54,598 nt of DNA, taken from contig CAMKOE010000014.1 in the NCBI GenBank assembly GCA_946414395.1, positions 1-54,598 on the forward strand, read 5' to 3'. Each line of letters opens with the position of its first letter. Within the stretch, counting starts at the first letter, position 1. A program made the position numbers and the translations under genes. The notes under the pieces were generated by a model, which saw nothing but the letters and a program-made list of their open reading frames with translations, did not search any database and was not told the DNA's origin. Below, in pieces: positions 46,056-54,598 of the stretch. Source of the DNA: an uncultured Porphyromonadaceae bacterium. GTDB taxonomy: Bacteria; Bacteroidota; Bacteroidia; Bacteroidales; Muribaculaceae.

Positions 46056-48428
46056 TTACTTGGTGAGTTCGACGATGGTGGTGGCAGTGACATCGGCAAT
46101 GGCGACGGGAATGGTGAGCGTGCGGGTATGCTTATCATAGGTCACACCTTGAGCCTTCTTGCCATTGATGGTCACCTTGCCAGGCTTATTGGTCGCCGGG
46201 ATAATGATGCGATAATCCTTACTGGGCGCGTCGCCGTCGATGTTGCCGCGGCCCTGGATGGTAATCGTGTTGCGCTTACCCTGGGGCGTGGCGGTGAAAT
46301 TGATCAGGCGGTGCTTGTCCCTGGCCAGCGTGCCCGTGGAGTGCAGGTCGTCGTCAAACAGGGTGAATGTCGAGGGATAATCGCTGGTGTAATAAATGAT
46401 GTCCAACTTGTCGGGATTGTAGTCGCCCACGTTGTTCATCTCGTAGCAGGCCTGCGGGATGAAGGCTCCGGCGCGGACAAATAGCGGCAGCACCTCAAGC
46501 GGAGCGCTGTAGTTGACGGTCGTGTGGCCCGCATAGCGGCGCTCGGGATGGTTGATATCCACCCAAGTACCCTCGGGGAAGGTTATCTCGCGGCTCACGG
46601 CGCCCTGCTGCATCACGGGAGCCACCATCACGTCGCGGCCCCACAGGTACTGGTCCCAGATGTGGTCATAGCGGGCGAAGTTCATGTCGTCCTCATACAT
46701 GCCCAGCGGGCGCACCATCGGCAGGCCGTTCCAGGCGTTGTCATAGGCCAGCGTGTAGTTATAGGGAAGCCACTTGTAACGTTCCTTGATGAGGCGCAAG
46801 GTCAAGTCGCCATATTCCTTATAGTGATAGGGTTCGGCCTGATAGGTCGAGTGGGTGCGCAGCATGGGCGAGAAAAGGCCCAACTGCAGCCAGCGGATGT
46901 AGAGTTCGCCATCGCGCTTGTTATTGGGATCGACGGCAAAACCGCCCACGTCATGAGACATATAGCCCATGCCGCTCAGGCCCGCGTTGAGCATGATGGT
47001 CACCTGTGGTTGCAGGCCGCCCCACGAGCGGGAGACGTCGGTGGACCAGGGGAACACCGAGTAGCGCTGCAGGCCTGCCGTGCCGGCACGCATCATCACC
47101 ATCGGGCGCCGGTCGGGATATTCCTCCTTGAACATGTCATAGATGATCTTGCTCCACTCGTTGCCGTAGTAGTTGTGGTACTGCTCGGCGGTCAAGCCGT
47201 TGTGGTGGCGTATCTCCAGCGGATGCTTCTCGGGCTCGCCCAGGTCGCCCCACCAGCCGGTCACACCCTCGTCGGTGAGCGACTTGTAGCGGCCTCGCAG
47301 CCACTGGCGCGTTGCGGGATTGGACACATCCAGCATGCCGCCCTGGCCCACCCAGATTGTTACCGTGTGGGTCGTGTCGGTGCCATCGGTCTTGCAGAAG
47401 AGGCCCTGCGGGTCCAGCAGGCGGTAGTTGTCGATGGCACGGCCATTGGTGAGCACATAGGGCTGCGAGATGGTCACCACGTTGACGCCCTGCTCCTTGA
47501 AGTCGCGCAGCATCTTGCGGTGGTCGGGCCACTGCTCGCGGTCCCACTCCAGGCGCCCCATATCCTCCTCCTTGCCATACCAGTACAGGTCGAACACGAT
47601 GCCGTCCAGGGGATAGCCCTCACGCTTGAGTGTATCGACCACGCCCTCACTTTCGCGCTGGTCGTGGTAGCCATACTTGCTGGTGATGTAGCCCAGCGTC
47701 CACAGCGGCGGCAGTTCCTGGCGGCCCGTGAGCCACGTGTAGTTCTTCACCACGTTCTCGACGCGGCCATTGCCGTTGATAACGTAGTAGGACAGCGGCT
47801 GCGGGGAGGTTGAAGTGTACTCGATGCCCTTGTCCCCCAGATAGAGCGACGACTTGCAGAAGTCGTCAATCAGCACACCATAGCCCCGCGAAGAGATCAC
47901 CATCGGCATGGTGATGCCCATCTGCCGGGTGCGCTTCTCGCCCATCTGGTAGCCATAGTTCTGGGCATTATAGTTGATGAGCGTGTCCCCCGCCAGATTC
48001 AGCGAATAACCACGCTCGCCCGCCCCGTAAAACGACTCGCCGCCATGATGCAGCAGGCTCAGCGTCGATGCACCGCGGTCACACAGGTCGGTGACATAAT
48101 AGCCGTTGCGGCTGCCCACCGTGACACTGCCCAAGGTTTTGTCAAGCACCACCTTCAAGCCACTGCCGGTGAGCATCACGCTCATGTCTTCCATCTCCTC
48201 GACCTTCACCTCGGCCCTGGCGCTCTTGTCCAGTGCCAGCGAGGGCAACCGGGTGCCATGCCATCCGTCGGGCACCACGTCCACGCGCACGATGTCCTCG
48301 CCCACGGCGGTCACCGTGACCGTCTGCTGGCGTGCCACGTCGTTAAACGTCATCGTCGTCTGTTGGGCAGTGGCCGTCAAGGTCAACAATGCCACTGCTG
48401 CTAAAATCATTATCCCGTAAAGTCTCAT
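46056..48428 (-). CDS. Glycoside hydrolase family 31 (alpha-glucosidase/xylosidase type)
   Basis: 790 residues. Signal peptide MRLYGIMILAAVALLTLTATAQ, so exported, probably periplasmic. N-terminal beta-sandwich (with the family's ESFYGAGERGY block at 131-141), catalytic barrel from about 240, nucleophile Asp395 in GWWGDLGEPE, acid/base Asp464 in FPWSTDVSRSWGG, and a C-terminal beta domain (DUF5110-like) from about 640. It cleaves alpha-linked sugars; exact linkage cannot be told. There are no SusC/D genes beside it, so this is not an obvious polysaccharide utilisation locus. Confidence 0.92.
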   Translation of the reverse strand: MRLYGIMILAAVALLTLTATAQQTTMTFNDVARQQTVTVTAVGEDIVRVDVVPDGWHGTRLPSLALDKSARAEVKVEEMEDMSVMLTGSGLKVVLDKTLGSVTVGSRNGYYVTDLCDRGASTLSLLHHGGESFYGAGERGYSLNLAGDTLINYNAQNYGYQMGEKRTRQMGITMPMVISSRGYGVLIDDFCKSSLYLGDKGIEYTSTSPQPLSYYVINGNGRVENVVKNYTWLTGRQELPPLWTLGYITSKYGYHDQRESEGVVDTLKREGYPLDGIVFDLYWYGKEEDMGRLEWDREQWPDHRKMLRDFKEQGVNVVTISQPYVLTNGRAIDNYRLLDPQGLFCKTDGTDTTHTVTIWVGQGGMLDVSNPATRQWLRGRYKSLTDEGVTGWWGDLGEPEKHPLEIRHHNGLTAEQYHNYYGNEWSKIIYDMFKEEYPDRRPMVMMRAGTAGLQRYSVFPWSTDVSRSWGGLQPQVTIMLNAGLSGMGYMSHDVGGFAVDPNNKRDGELYIRWLQLGLFSPMLRTHSTYQAEPYHYKEYGDLTLRLIKERYKWLPYNYTLAYDNAWNGLPMVRPLGMYEDDMNFARYDHIWDQYLWGRDVMVAPVMQQGAVSREITFPEGTWVDINHPERRYAGHTTVNYSAPLEVLPLFVRAGAFIPQACYEMNNVGDYNPDKLDIIYYTSDYPSTFTLFDDDLHSTGTLARDKHRLINFTATPQGKRNTITIQGRGNIDGDAPSKDYRIIIPATNKPGKVTINGKKAQGVTYDKHTRTLTIPVAIADVTATTIVELTK

Positions 48429-48469
48429 ATCAATATATACCTAAATTCTTCGTTTTTACACTTCATCGG

Positions 48470-48499
48470 CAAAGATAGCAGAAAACTCCAACAAAACAA
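48470..48499 (-). promoter_or_regulatory. Predicted promoter of the GH31 gene
   Basis: Minus strand: TTG, 19 bases, TATCTTTG followed by CCG; about 40 bases before the ATG. Confidence 0.6.
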
Positions 48500-48628
48500 T
48501 CATTTTGCACCAACAAAGTTAGCCCCCCCGCTTTTACACTTGATGAAACTACGATAATTTCTAACTACTGATAAGGCTGCTTTTTATGATGGCTTCCGCA
48601 CTCCATCACTTCACCTCAAAAAAAGGAG

Positions 48629-48744
48629 GGCGATGATATTATATAAACCCGTTGACGGGTTTAAAACTATTCTTGATCAATACAATTGATTCGTGAAATT
48701 CGCATCAGCCCCGCAGGGTTCGGGCCAACATCTATATCATTGCC
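48629..48744. repeat. Palindromic interspersed element, copy D
   Basis: 116 bases. Left end GGCGATGATAT mirrors right end CTATATCATTGCC. It contains a perfect 7-bp hairpin AAACCCG-TTGA-CGGGTTT (48645-48662), then ATTCGTGAAATTCGCAT and the shared GCCCCGCAGGGTTCGGGCC. It fills most of the 577-base gap between the GH31 gene and dnaB. Confidence 0.75.
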
Positions 48745-48892
48745 TAAAATCATCAACATTGGCACCGAAGAATCAAAAAAATATTGCTATCTCACCATAA
48801 TTTGGTTATGATAGTCGTTATTGCTCATCATCATGTAAATAGAATGTAAATAACCATGAATGTCAATTGTGGCTTGTTTCAAGATTTCATTG

Positions 48893-48900
48893 TAATTTTG
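48893..48900 (+). promoter_or_regulatory. Predicted -7 element of dnaB
   Basis: TAATTTTG followed by CACTCAC, 105 bases before the ATG. TTG lies 23 bases upstream, a loose spacing. The leader has two ATTCGTG(T/A)AAT repeats (48931, 48966). Confidence 0.45.
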
Positions 48901-49005
48901 CACTCACAAAAAAACGTCACGGATGCCCATTCGTGTAATCAGCAAAAATCAGAGTGCGGATGTCATTCGTGAAATGCGTGAGAATTGTAGTCTAAATATA
49001 AGGAG

Positions 49006-50592
49006 ATGGAAGAATTTGAAACCGGCAAGCAGGCGCGACGCCGCACGCGCCCCACTCATGAGCCCGAAGTCGTGAGTGAATTTGGCAAACTGCCGCCCCA
49101 GGACACCTCGATGGAGGATGCCGTCCTGGGTGCACTGATGCTCGAGAAGGATGCCTACAACAACGTGTGCGAGATCCTCAAGCCCGAGGCCTTCTACAAC
49201 CCGGCTAACCAGAAGATATATGAAGCCATCCAGTCGCTGGCTGCCAATGGCAAGCCCATCGACATGCTCACCGTGACCGACCAGTTGCGCACCAACAAGG
49301 TGCTTGACGAGGTGGGCGGCGCCATCCGCATCACCGAGTTGACCGGCCTCGTGTCGAGTGCCGTCAATGCCGAGTACCACGCCCGCATCGTCGCCCAGAA
49401 GTACCTCGCCCGCGAACTCATCAGTTACAGCAGCCAGGTGCAGTCGCTGGCCTTTGACGAGTCCATCGACGTGTATGACCTGATGCAGGAAGCCGAAGGC
49501 AAACTATTCGAGATCAGCAAGAACACCCTCAAGCGCGACGTCATCCCCATCGAGAACGCCGTGCAGGACGCCATCAAGAAGATCGAGGAAGCAGCCAACC
49601 GCGAGAACGGCCTCAGCGGCCTGGAGTCGGGCTACCACCAGTTGGACCGACTGACCAGCGGGTGGCAGAACAGCGACCTGATCATTATCGCAGCGCGCCC
49701 CGCGATGGGTAAGACCGCGTTTGTCCTGTCGATGGCCAAGAACATGGCCGTCGATTACAACTATCCCGTGGCCGTCTTCTCGCTCGAGATGTCGAGCCTG
49801 CAACTCGTCAACCGCTTGATCAGCAACGTCTGCTCGCTCGAGGGCGAGAAAATCAAGAGCGGACAGTTGACACAGCCCGAGTGGGAGAACCTGATGACCC
49901 GCACGCGCAGCCTGAGCACCGCACCGCTCTTTATCGACGACACCCCGTCGCTGTCCATCTTTGAGTTAAGAACCAAGGCGCGCCGCCTGGTGCGCGAACA
50001 CGGCGTTCGCATCATCATCATCGACTACCTGCAGTTGATGAACGCCACGGGCATGAAATTCGGCAGCCGCGAGCAAGAGGTGAGCACCATCTCGCGCAAC
50101 CTCAAGCAACTGGCCAAGGAACTCGACATCCCCATCATCGCGCTGTCGCAGTTGAACCGTAGCGTCGAGACCCGCGCCGCCGACGACAAGATGGGCAAGC
50201 GCCCGCAGTTGAGCGACCTGCGTGAGTCGGGCGCCATCGAGCAGGACGCCGACATCGTGTGCTTCATCCACCGTCCCGAGTATTACACCCACTCCAGCGA
50301 GGACGCCGAGGGCAACAACATCCGCGGTCTGGCCGAGTTTATCGTCGCCAAGCACCGCAGCGGTGCCACCGACACCATCCCGCTGCACTTCGTGAGCAAG
50401 TATGCCCGCTTCGAGAACCAGGGTGAGCAAGACCTCCTGGGCGGCGAGTCCACCTACGAGTCCAAGATGAATACTGGGCCCGACACACCTGCCCTCACCG
50501 GCGGTGCCTCCCCCGCCAACGACGGCTTCACCCCTCCGCCCCCCAACATGGACTTCATGCGCGGCCCCGGCGAGGAACCCACCCCGTTCTAA
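49006..50592 (+). CDS. dnaB: Replicative DNA helicase
   Basis: Hexameric helicase that opens the replication fork. 528 residues. N-terminal primase-interacting domain (about 30-140, from KLPPQDTSMEDAVLGALM), linker, then a RecA-like domain with Walker A ARPAMGKT (Lys236), VFSLEMSSLQLVNRLI, and Walker B IIIIDYLQLM. The ending DADIVCFIHRPEYY.. RSGATDTIPLHF is typical. The last 50 residues are Gly/Pro-rich and probably flexible. No intein is present. Confidence 0.96.
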   Translation: MEEFETGKQARRRTRPTHEPEVVSEFGKLPPQDTSMEDAVLGALMLEKDAYNNVCEILKPEAFYNPANQKIYEAIQSLAANGKPIDMLTVTDQLRTNKVLDEVGGAIRITELTGLVSSAVNAEYHARIVAQKYLARELISYSSQVQSLAFDESIDVYDLMQEAEGKLFEISKNTLKRDVIPIENAVQDAIKKIEEAANRENGLSGLESGYHQLDRLTSGWQNSDLIIIAARPAMGKTAFVLSMAKNMAVDYNYPVAVFSLEMSSLQLVNRLISNVCSLEGEKIKSGQLTQPEWENLMTRTRSLSTAPLFIDDTPSLSIFELRTKARRLVREHGVRIIIIDYLQLMNATGMKFGSREQEVSTISRNLKQLAKELDIPIIALSQLNRSVETRAADDKMGKRPQLSDLRESGAIEQDADIVCFIHRPEYYTHSSEDAEGNNIRGLAEFIVAKHRSGATDTIPLHFVSKYARFENQGEQDLLGGESTYESKMNTGPDTPALTGGASPANDGFTPPPPNMDFMRGPGEEPTPF

Positions 50593-50643
50593 TTCAGAGA
50601 TAAGTGATGAGTTGGGAAGTGGGACATAATCTCCACGACTATA

Positions 50644-50674
50644 TTGCCATTTCCAAGAAAATGGTTTATCTTTG
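50644..50674 (+). promoter_or_regulatory. Predicted dinD promoter with internal palindrome
   Basis: TTG, 20 bases, TATCTTTG. The spacer holds an inverted repeat CCATTT-CCAAGA-AAATGG (50647-50664) lying between the two promoter boxes, where a repressor would block polymerase. 24 bases before the ATG. Confidence 0.6.
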
Positions 50675-50697
50675 TGACCACAAAATAATAGAACGGC

Positions 50698-51528
50698 ATG
50701 AAGAGAGAAGAAATACTCGCATTATTCCAGAGTTATGAGGATGCGGCCTGCATGATTGACACTACCGAGTGCTGGAGTGCCCGGGAGTTGTGCTCCCTGT
50801 TAGGATATCAACAGTGGCGCAACTTTACCAACGTGATTGACAAGGCAAAAGAAGCCTGCAAGAACGCAGGTCACTCCGTTTCCGATCATTTTGCTGACGT
50901 CAGCAAAATGATTAACCTCGCAAAAGGCGCTCAGCGTCAGATAGATGACATCATGCTGACACGCTATGCTTGCTACCTTGTGGCACAAAATGGAGACCCT
51001 CGCAAACCGCAAATTGCTTTTGCACAGACCTATTTTGCAGTTCAGACCCGACGTGCAGAACTGATAGAGCAGCGTCTGCTGGAGATTGAACGTGTCAAAG
51101 CCCGTGCCAAACTGCAAGAAACCGAGCGCAAATTGTCGGGTATCCTTTATGAACGCGGAGTAAACGACAAGACCTTTGCGGTTATCCGTTCCAAAGGAGA
51201 CCAGGCACTTTTCAGGTTAAGCACCAATATGATGAAACGCCGCATGGAGACACCACAAAGCCGTCCTCTCGCTGATTTTCTGCCGACTATCAGCATCAAG
51301 GCCAAGGACTTTGCTGCCGAAATGACCAGCGTAAACGTTCAAACCAAAGATCTCAAGGGTGAAGCATCCATTACCCGTGAACATGTGGATAACAATGCCG
51401 CTGTTAGGAAAATGCTCACCGAGCGCGGCATCATTCCCGAAAACCTCCCGCCTGCCGAAGATATAAAGAAGGTAGAACGCCGCCTCGCCAGCGAGCAGAA
51501 GAAAATGCTGAAAAACAAAAAGAAATAA
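50698..51528 (+). CDS. dinD: DNA damage-inducible protein D
   Basis: 276 residues, the family's usual length. Family blocks: [35 protein letters not shown] (Bro-N-like part), [43 protein letters not shown], then [21 protein letters not shown] and a Lys-rich end. In E. coli DinD is SOS-induced and inhibits RecA filament growth; here the role is inferred by family. Base use is more AT-rich than in dnaB next to it, and an AT-rich gene remnant follows, which suggests transfer. Confidence 0.93.
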   Translation: MKREEILALFQSYEDAACMIDTTECWSARELCSLLGYQQWRNFTNVIDKAKEACKNAGHSVSDHFADVSKMINLAKGAQRQIDDIMLTRYACYLVAQNGDPRKPQIAFAQTYFAVQTRRAELIEQRLLEIERVKARAKLQETERKLSGILYERGVNDKTFAVIRSKGDQALFRLSTNMMKRRMETPQSRPLADFLPTISIKAKDFAAEMTSVNVQTKDLKGEASITREHVDNNAAVRKMLTERGIIPENLPPAEDIKKVERRLASEQKKMLKNKKK

Positions 51529-51530
51529 AA

Positions 51531-51748
51531 GAGAACCATTATATCATTAAGATCAACAAGTCATGGAAAAAAATTAAAGATTACGCAACAGGCAAGCTTG
51601 TAAATAATAACCAGAAAAAGAAAAAGAGATCGCAGATAAAGTCAGGGAAGCAGAGAGCCAAAGAGCAAAAGCGAATGAAATAATGGCTAAAGAAATCGAT
51701 TATGTAGAAAATATTATTATAAATTGCAAGATAGAATATAATGTTTAG
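51531..51748 (+). pseudogene. Frameshifted remnant of an unknown gene
   Basis: Strongly AT-rich. One frame reads ENHYIIKINKSWKKIKDY then ATGKLVNNNQ; beyond an A-rich run near 51615-51630 another frame continues EKEIADKVREAESQRAKANE, IMAKEIDYVENIIINCKIEY, NV and stop. Both halves look protein-like, so a frameshift in the A-run is the simplest reading. I do not recognise the protein. Between 51749 and 51991 I see only the promoter of the next gene. Confidence 0.45.
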
Positions 51749-51898
51749 CACAACAACTTTCATTATTCTCCACGTTTTACCGAAAATAATTGGTAATCTA
51801 CAAAACAGAATTTGACATTCAATCGGTTATAATTTGCTTTTTAACAAACTGCTTTGTTTTTCAAGAAACAGTATCCTAAGTGTTGTTTTTTCCCGTAG

Positions 51899-51933
51899 TT
51901 TGTGGTGGATTTGCGGGATTATTGTTATTTTTG
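51899..51933 (+). promoter_or_regulatory. Possible promoter of the M13 peptidase gene
   Basis: TTTG, 23 bases, TATTTTTG followed by CGGG; 58 bases before the ATG. The -7 element is good and the spacing is long. Confidence 0.45.
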
Positions 51934-51991
51934 CGGGTTAGAAAGAAATAACTAAACCGATTAACCTACATATAATTATTTATTAGTAACA

Positions 51992-54016
51992 ATGAAGAAA
52001 ATGTTATTAGCAATGGCCATTATGATGGCTGCTGTGCCTGGTGTAAAGGCACAAGTGACACATGGCGTGAACCGCGCCGACATGAACCTGAGCGTGAAGC
52101 CGGGTGAGGATTTCTACGAGTATGCCGGTGGTGGCTGGATGAAGGCCAACCCGCTGAGCGAGAGGCCCGAATATGCCAGTTATGGCGTGTTTGACGTGCT
52201 GGCCGAGCAGAACGAGAACCGCCTGCGCGACATGTTCCTGGAACTGGGCAAGACCCAGCACAAGATGGGCACTGTTGACCAGAAGGTTGCCGACCTCTAC
52301 AAGATGGCAATGGACAGTGACCGCTTGAACCGCGAGGGCGCACAACCCCTGATGGCCGACCTGGCCAAGATCAAGGCCTTCAAGAAGAAGGATCTGACCA
52401 CCTTCATCGCCGACCAGCACCTGACCAACGGCAACCCGTTCTTTGGCATCGGCGTGGAGACCGACCTCAAGAACAGCGACATGAACGTGATGTGGCTCGA
52501 AGCTGGCACCAGTGGTCTGCCCGACAGGGACTATTACCTGAACACCGACGCCGACAGCAAGAAGATCCAGCAAGCCTACAAGAACTTCTTGACCAAGATG
52601 TTCATCCTCGCCGGCTATAGCAAGAAAGAGGCTAACCGCGCCAGCAAGACCATCTATGACATCGAGTACAAGTTTGCCCAGGCCAAGATGACCCGCGCCG
52701 AGGCACGCGACTATAACAAACTCTACAACATCCGCACGCTCGAGCAGTTGCAGAAGGACTATCCCGCCATCAACTGGAAGCAATACTTCAACCTGATGGG
52801 CACTCCCACCGTGGAGTGGGTCATCCTGACCGAACCCAAGGTGATGGCCGTGGCCAACGACCTGATGACCAAACTGAGTGAGCAGCAGATGCGCGACTAC
52901 ATGGCCGGCATCCTCATCCGCGGTGCCAGCAACTACCTGAGTGACGAGTTCGGCGAGACTTCGTTTGACTTCTATGGCCGCATGCTCAGCGGTCAGAAGG
53001 AGCGCCGTCCCCGCTGGAAGCGTGCACTGGGCTTCCCCAACAGCCTGCTCGGCGAGGCCGTCGGCGAGATCTACGTGAGCAAGTATTTTGCCCATGGCAG
53101 CAAGGAGAAGATGCTCAAACTCATCGGTGAACTGCGCAAGTCGCTGGCCGCCCACATCGCCGGCCTGACCTGGATGAGCGAGCAGACCAAGATCAACGCC
53201 CTGGTGAAGTTGAACGCCTTTACCGTCAAGATCGGTTATCCCGACAAGTGGCGTGACTATAGCGGCCTGACCGTCGATCCCAGCAAGAGCCTGTATGACA
53301 ACATCAAGGCTGCCAGCCTGTATGAGACCCGCCGCAACCTGAACAAGATGGGTAAGCCCGTTGACCGCGACGAGTGGGGCATGACGCCGCAAACCGTCAA
53401 TGCCTACTACAACCCGACGACCAACGAGATCTGCTTCCCCGCAGCCATCCTGCAGCCCCCCTTCTTTGACGTGGAGGCCGACGATGCCACCAACTTCGGT
53501 GCCATCGGCGTGGTGATCGGCCACGAGATGACCCACGGCTTTGACGACCAGGGCCGCATGTTCGACCAGTATGGCAACATGACCGACTGGTGGACCGAGG
53601 AGGACAGCAAGCAGTTCCAGGCCGCAGCCGAGAAGCTGGCCGCACAGTTCGACCAGATCGTCGTCGTCAAGGACCAGCACGCCAACGGTCACCTGACCCT
53701 GGGCGAGAACATCGCCGACCAGGGTGGTTTGCGCATCGCCTATGACGCCTTCCGCACCACGCAGCAATTCCGCGACGGCAAGAAGATTGACGGCTTCACG
53801 CCCGCACAGCGCTTCTACCTGAGTTATGGCCGCATCTGGGCCGACAACATGACCGAGGAAGCCATCTTCCAGCAGACCAAGAGTGACCCCCACTCCATCG
53901 GCCGCTACCGCGTGAACGCCACGTTGAGGAACATCGACACCTTCTTTGACGCCTTCGGCATCAAGGCTGGCGAGAAGATGTGGCTCGATCCCGCCGACCG
54001 CGCCATTATCTGGTAA
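51992..54016 (+). CDS. M13-family zinc metallopeptidase (PepO/neprilysin-like)
   Basis: 674 residues. Signal peptide MKKMLLAMAIMMAAVPGVKA, so exported to periplasm or surface. The N-terminal helical M13_N domain begins SVKPGEDFYEYAGGGWMKANPL; the catalytic domain starts near 480 with NAYYNPTTNEICFPAAILQPPFF. Zinc site: HEMTH (His511, Glu512, His515) and the third ligand Glu572 in GENIADQGG. The C-terminus ends MWLDPADRAIIW, the usual Trp end. It digests oligopeptides; the physiological substrate is unknown. Confidence 0.95.
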   Translation: MKKMLLAMAIMMAAVPGVKAQVTHGVNRADMNLSVKPGEDFYEYAGGGWMKANPLSERPEYASYGVFDVLAEQNENRLRDMFLELGKTQHKMGTVDQKVADLYKMAMDSDRLNREGAQPLMADLAKIKAFKKKDLTTFIADQHLTNGNPFFGIGVETDLKNSDMNVMWLEAGTSGLPDRDYYLNTDADSKKIQQAYKNFLTKMFILAGYSKKEANRASKTIYDIEYKFAQAKMTRAEARDYNKLYNIRTLEQLQKDYPAINWKQYFNLMGTPTVEWVILTEPKVMAVANDLMTKLSEQQMRDYMAGILIRGASNYLSDEFGETSFDFYGRMLSGQKERRPRWKRALGFPNSLLGEAVGEIYVSKYFAHGSKEKMLKLIGELRKSLAAHIAGLTWMSEQTKINALVKLNAFTVKIGYPDKWRDYSGLTVDPSKSLYDNIKAASLYETRRNLNKMGKPVDRDEWGMTPQTVNAYYNPTTNEICFPAAILQPPFFDVEADDATNFGAIGVVIGHEMTHGFDDQGRMFDQYGNMTDWWTEEDSKQFQAAAEKLAAQFDQIVVVKDQHANGHLTLGENIADQGGLRIAYDAFRTTQQFRDGKKIDGFTPAQRFYLSYGRIWADNMTEEAIFQQTKSDPHSIGRYRVNATLRNIDTFFDAFGIKAGEKMWLDPADRAIIW

Positions 54017-54040
54017 ACCAGTTATTGCATACCAAAATCA

Positions 54041-54067
54041 GGGCCCGCAGCGTCAAGTTGCGGGCCC
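54041..54067. terminator. Terminator between convergent genes
   Basis: GGGCCCGCA pairs with TGCGGGCCC around a 9-base loop, followed by TTGTT. tatD converges from the other side. Confidence 0.8.
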
Positions 54068-54095
54068 TTGTTGATGTGATAGCCGATTCTTGCCG

Positions 54096-54598
54096 TTAGA
54101 CAGGCAGGTGGAACAGGTCGATGGCGTTGCGGTCGGTGGTCTGGCTGACCTCCTCGGGGGTGACGCCCAGCGACTTGGCGATGAAGTCGTTGATGTGAGG
54201 GATATAGGCGCTCTCGTTGCGCTTGCCGCGGTGAGGCACGGGCGTCAGGAAAGGGGCATCGGTTTCCAGCAGCAGGCGGTCGAGCCCGATGGCTGGCAGC
54301 AATTGGGGCACGGTGCTCTTCTTGAACGTGACCACGCCGTTGACGCCGAAGTAGAAGTCTCCGCGCTGGCGAACGCGCTCAACGTCGGCGGGCGTTTCGG
54401 CAAAGCAGTGGAACACACCGCGGGGCACGGGGCAATCCAGGTGGTCGATGACATCCAGGATGTCGTCAAGGGCCTCACGGCAATGGATGATGAAGGGCAC
54501 GCCCTTCTCGTGGCACCAGTGCAACTGGATGTCGAGGGCGTGACGCTGCTGCTCGCGCCAGGTCTTGTCCCAATACAGGTCGATGCCTATCTCGCCGA
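54096..54598 (-). CDS. tatD: TatD-family hydrolase (partial, N-terminus beyond window)
   Basis: Metal-dependent DNase/hydrolase. The 5' end lies outside the window; visible residues begin GEIGIDLYWDKTWREQQR, followed by GVPFIIHCREALDD, GVFHCFAE, GDFYFGVNGVVTFKKS, LLLETDAPFLTPVPHRGKRNES and a C-terminal FHLPV. The metal ligands in GEIG(I/L)D, IHCR, FHCF and ETDAP are all present. The gene converges on the M13 peptidase. Confidence 0.93.
   Translation of the reverse strand, partial: GEIGIDLYWDKTWREQQRHALDIQLHWCHEKGVPFIIHCREALDDILDVIDHLDCPVPRGVFHCFAETPADVERVRQRGDFYFGVNGVVTFKKSTVPQLLPAIGLDRLLLETDAPFLTPVPHRGKRNESAYIPHINDFIAKSLGVTPEEVSQTTDRNAIDLFHLPV

Noticed and set aside
46056-48428. Polysaccharide utilisation locus around the GH31 gene
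   Set aside because: No SusC/SusD pair, sensor or further glycosidase lies beside it in the window.
51581-51763. 60-codon hydrophobic Phe/Ile-rich minus-strand frame
   Set aside because: It is the complement of the AT-rich dinD-side remnant; the Phe/Ile richness comes from the A-rich plus strand.
52007-53893. 628-codon minus-strand open frame opposite the M13 peptidase
   Set aside because: The plus strand has signal peptide, HEMTH zinc site and full length; the minus frame shows no motif.

Overview
The window reads as a chromosome segment of a fairly GC-rich member of the Bacteroidales. Muribaculaceae or Prevotellaceae-like is my best guess, from gene content only. The evidence is a fused nuoCD with no nuoEFG beside it, a short epsilon subunit, TonB-dependent and OMP_b-brl-type outer-membrane proteins, lipoproteins with acidic residues after the lipobox Cys, almost no Shine-Dalgarno sequences, and about a dozen copies of the Bacteroidota promoter (TTTG or TTG, about 20 bases, TAnnTTTG). 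I see no rRNA, tRNA, CRISPR array or intact insertion sequence.

Layout. (1) 1-13458, minus strand: a respiratory and energy cluster read as nuoA-B-CD-H, then the complete F1Fo ATP synthase set atpD-C-B-E-F-H-A-G, then nuoI-J-K-L. The ATP synthase genes are nested inside the complex I operon. (2) 13.6-21.1 kb: a metallo-beta-lactamase-fold hydrolase, a divergent TonB-dependent receptor with a leaderless-looking GTG start, three small lipoproteins, and an ECF sigma / membrane protein / Spy-like operon. (3) 21.1-27.6 kb: a decayed TonB-receptor locus that keeps its promoter, then a very large alpha-2-macroglobulin-like protein. (4) 27.6-32.7 kb: a possible small RNA, pfkA, and five tandem DUF805 membrane proteins mixed with palindromic repeats. 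(5) 32.8-41.5 kb: menA-queA, a secreted low-complexity protein, rnz behind a leader with an intrinsic terminator, acpP-fabF-rnc, and a membrane protein. (6) 41.5-48.5 kb: a lipoprotein, an outer-membrane barrel with an unusual N-terminal domain, a small membrane protein, a YbjQ-family protein and a GH31 glycosidase. (7) 48.6-54.6 kb: dnaB, dinD with an AT-rich gene remnant, an M13 peptidase, and the end of tatD.

How it fits together. The nuo/atp cluster couples quinone-linked proton pumping to ATP synthesis, and menA supplies the menaquinone side chain step. acpP-fabF-rnc is the familiar lipid/RNA-processing trio. Much of the rest is envelope biology: receptors, lipoproteins, the A2M-like protein, an envelope-stress-type sigma operon and DUF805 proteins. 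The most unusual items are the nested atp/nuo arrangement, the DUF805 array with its repeats, the palindromic intergenic repeat family (three full copies and one half copy), two short structured leader/sRNA candidates (before pfkA and rnz), and an OMP barrel carrying a domain normally seen on secreted hydrolases.
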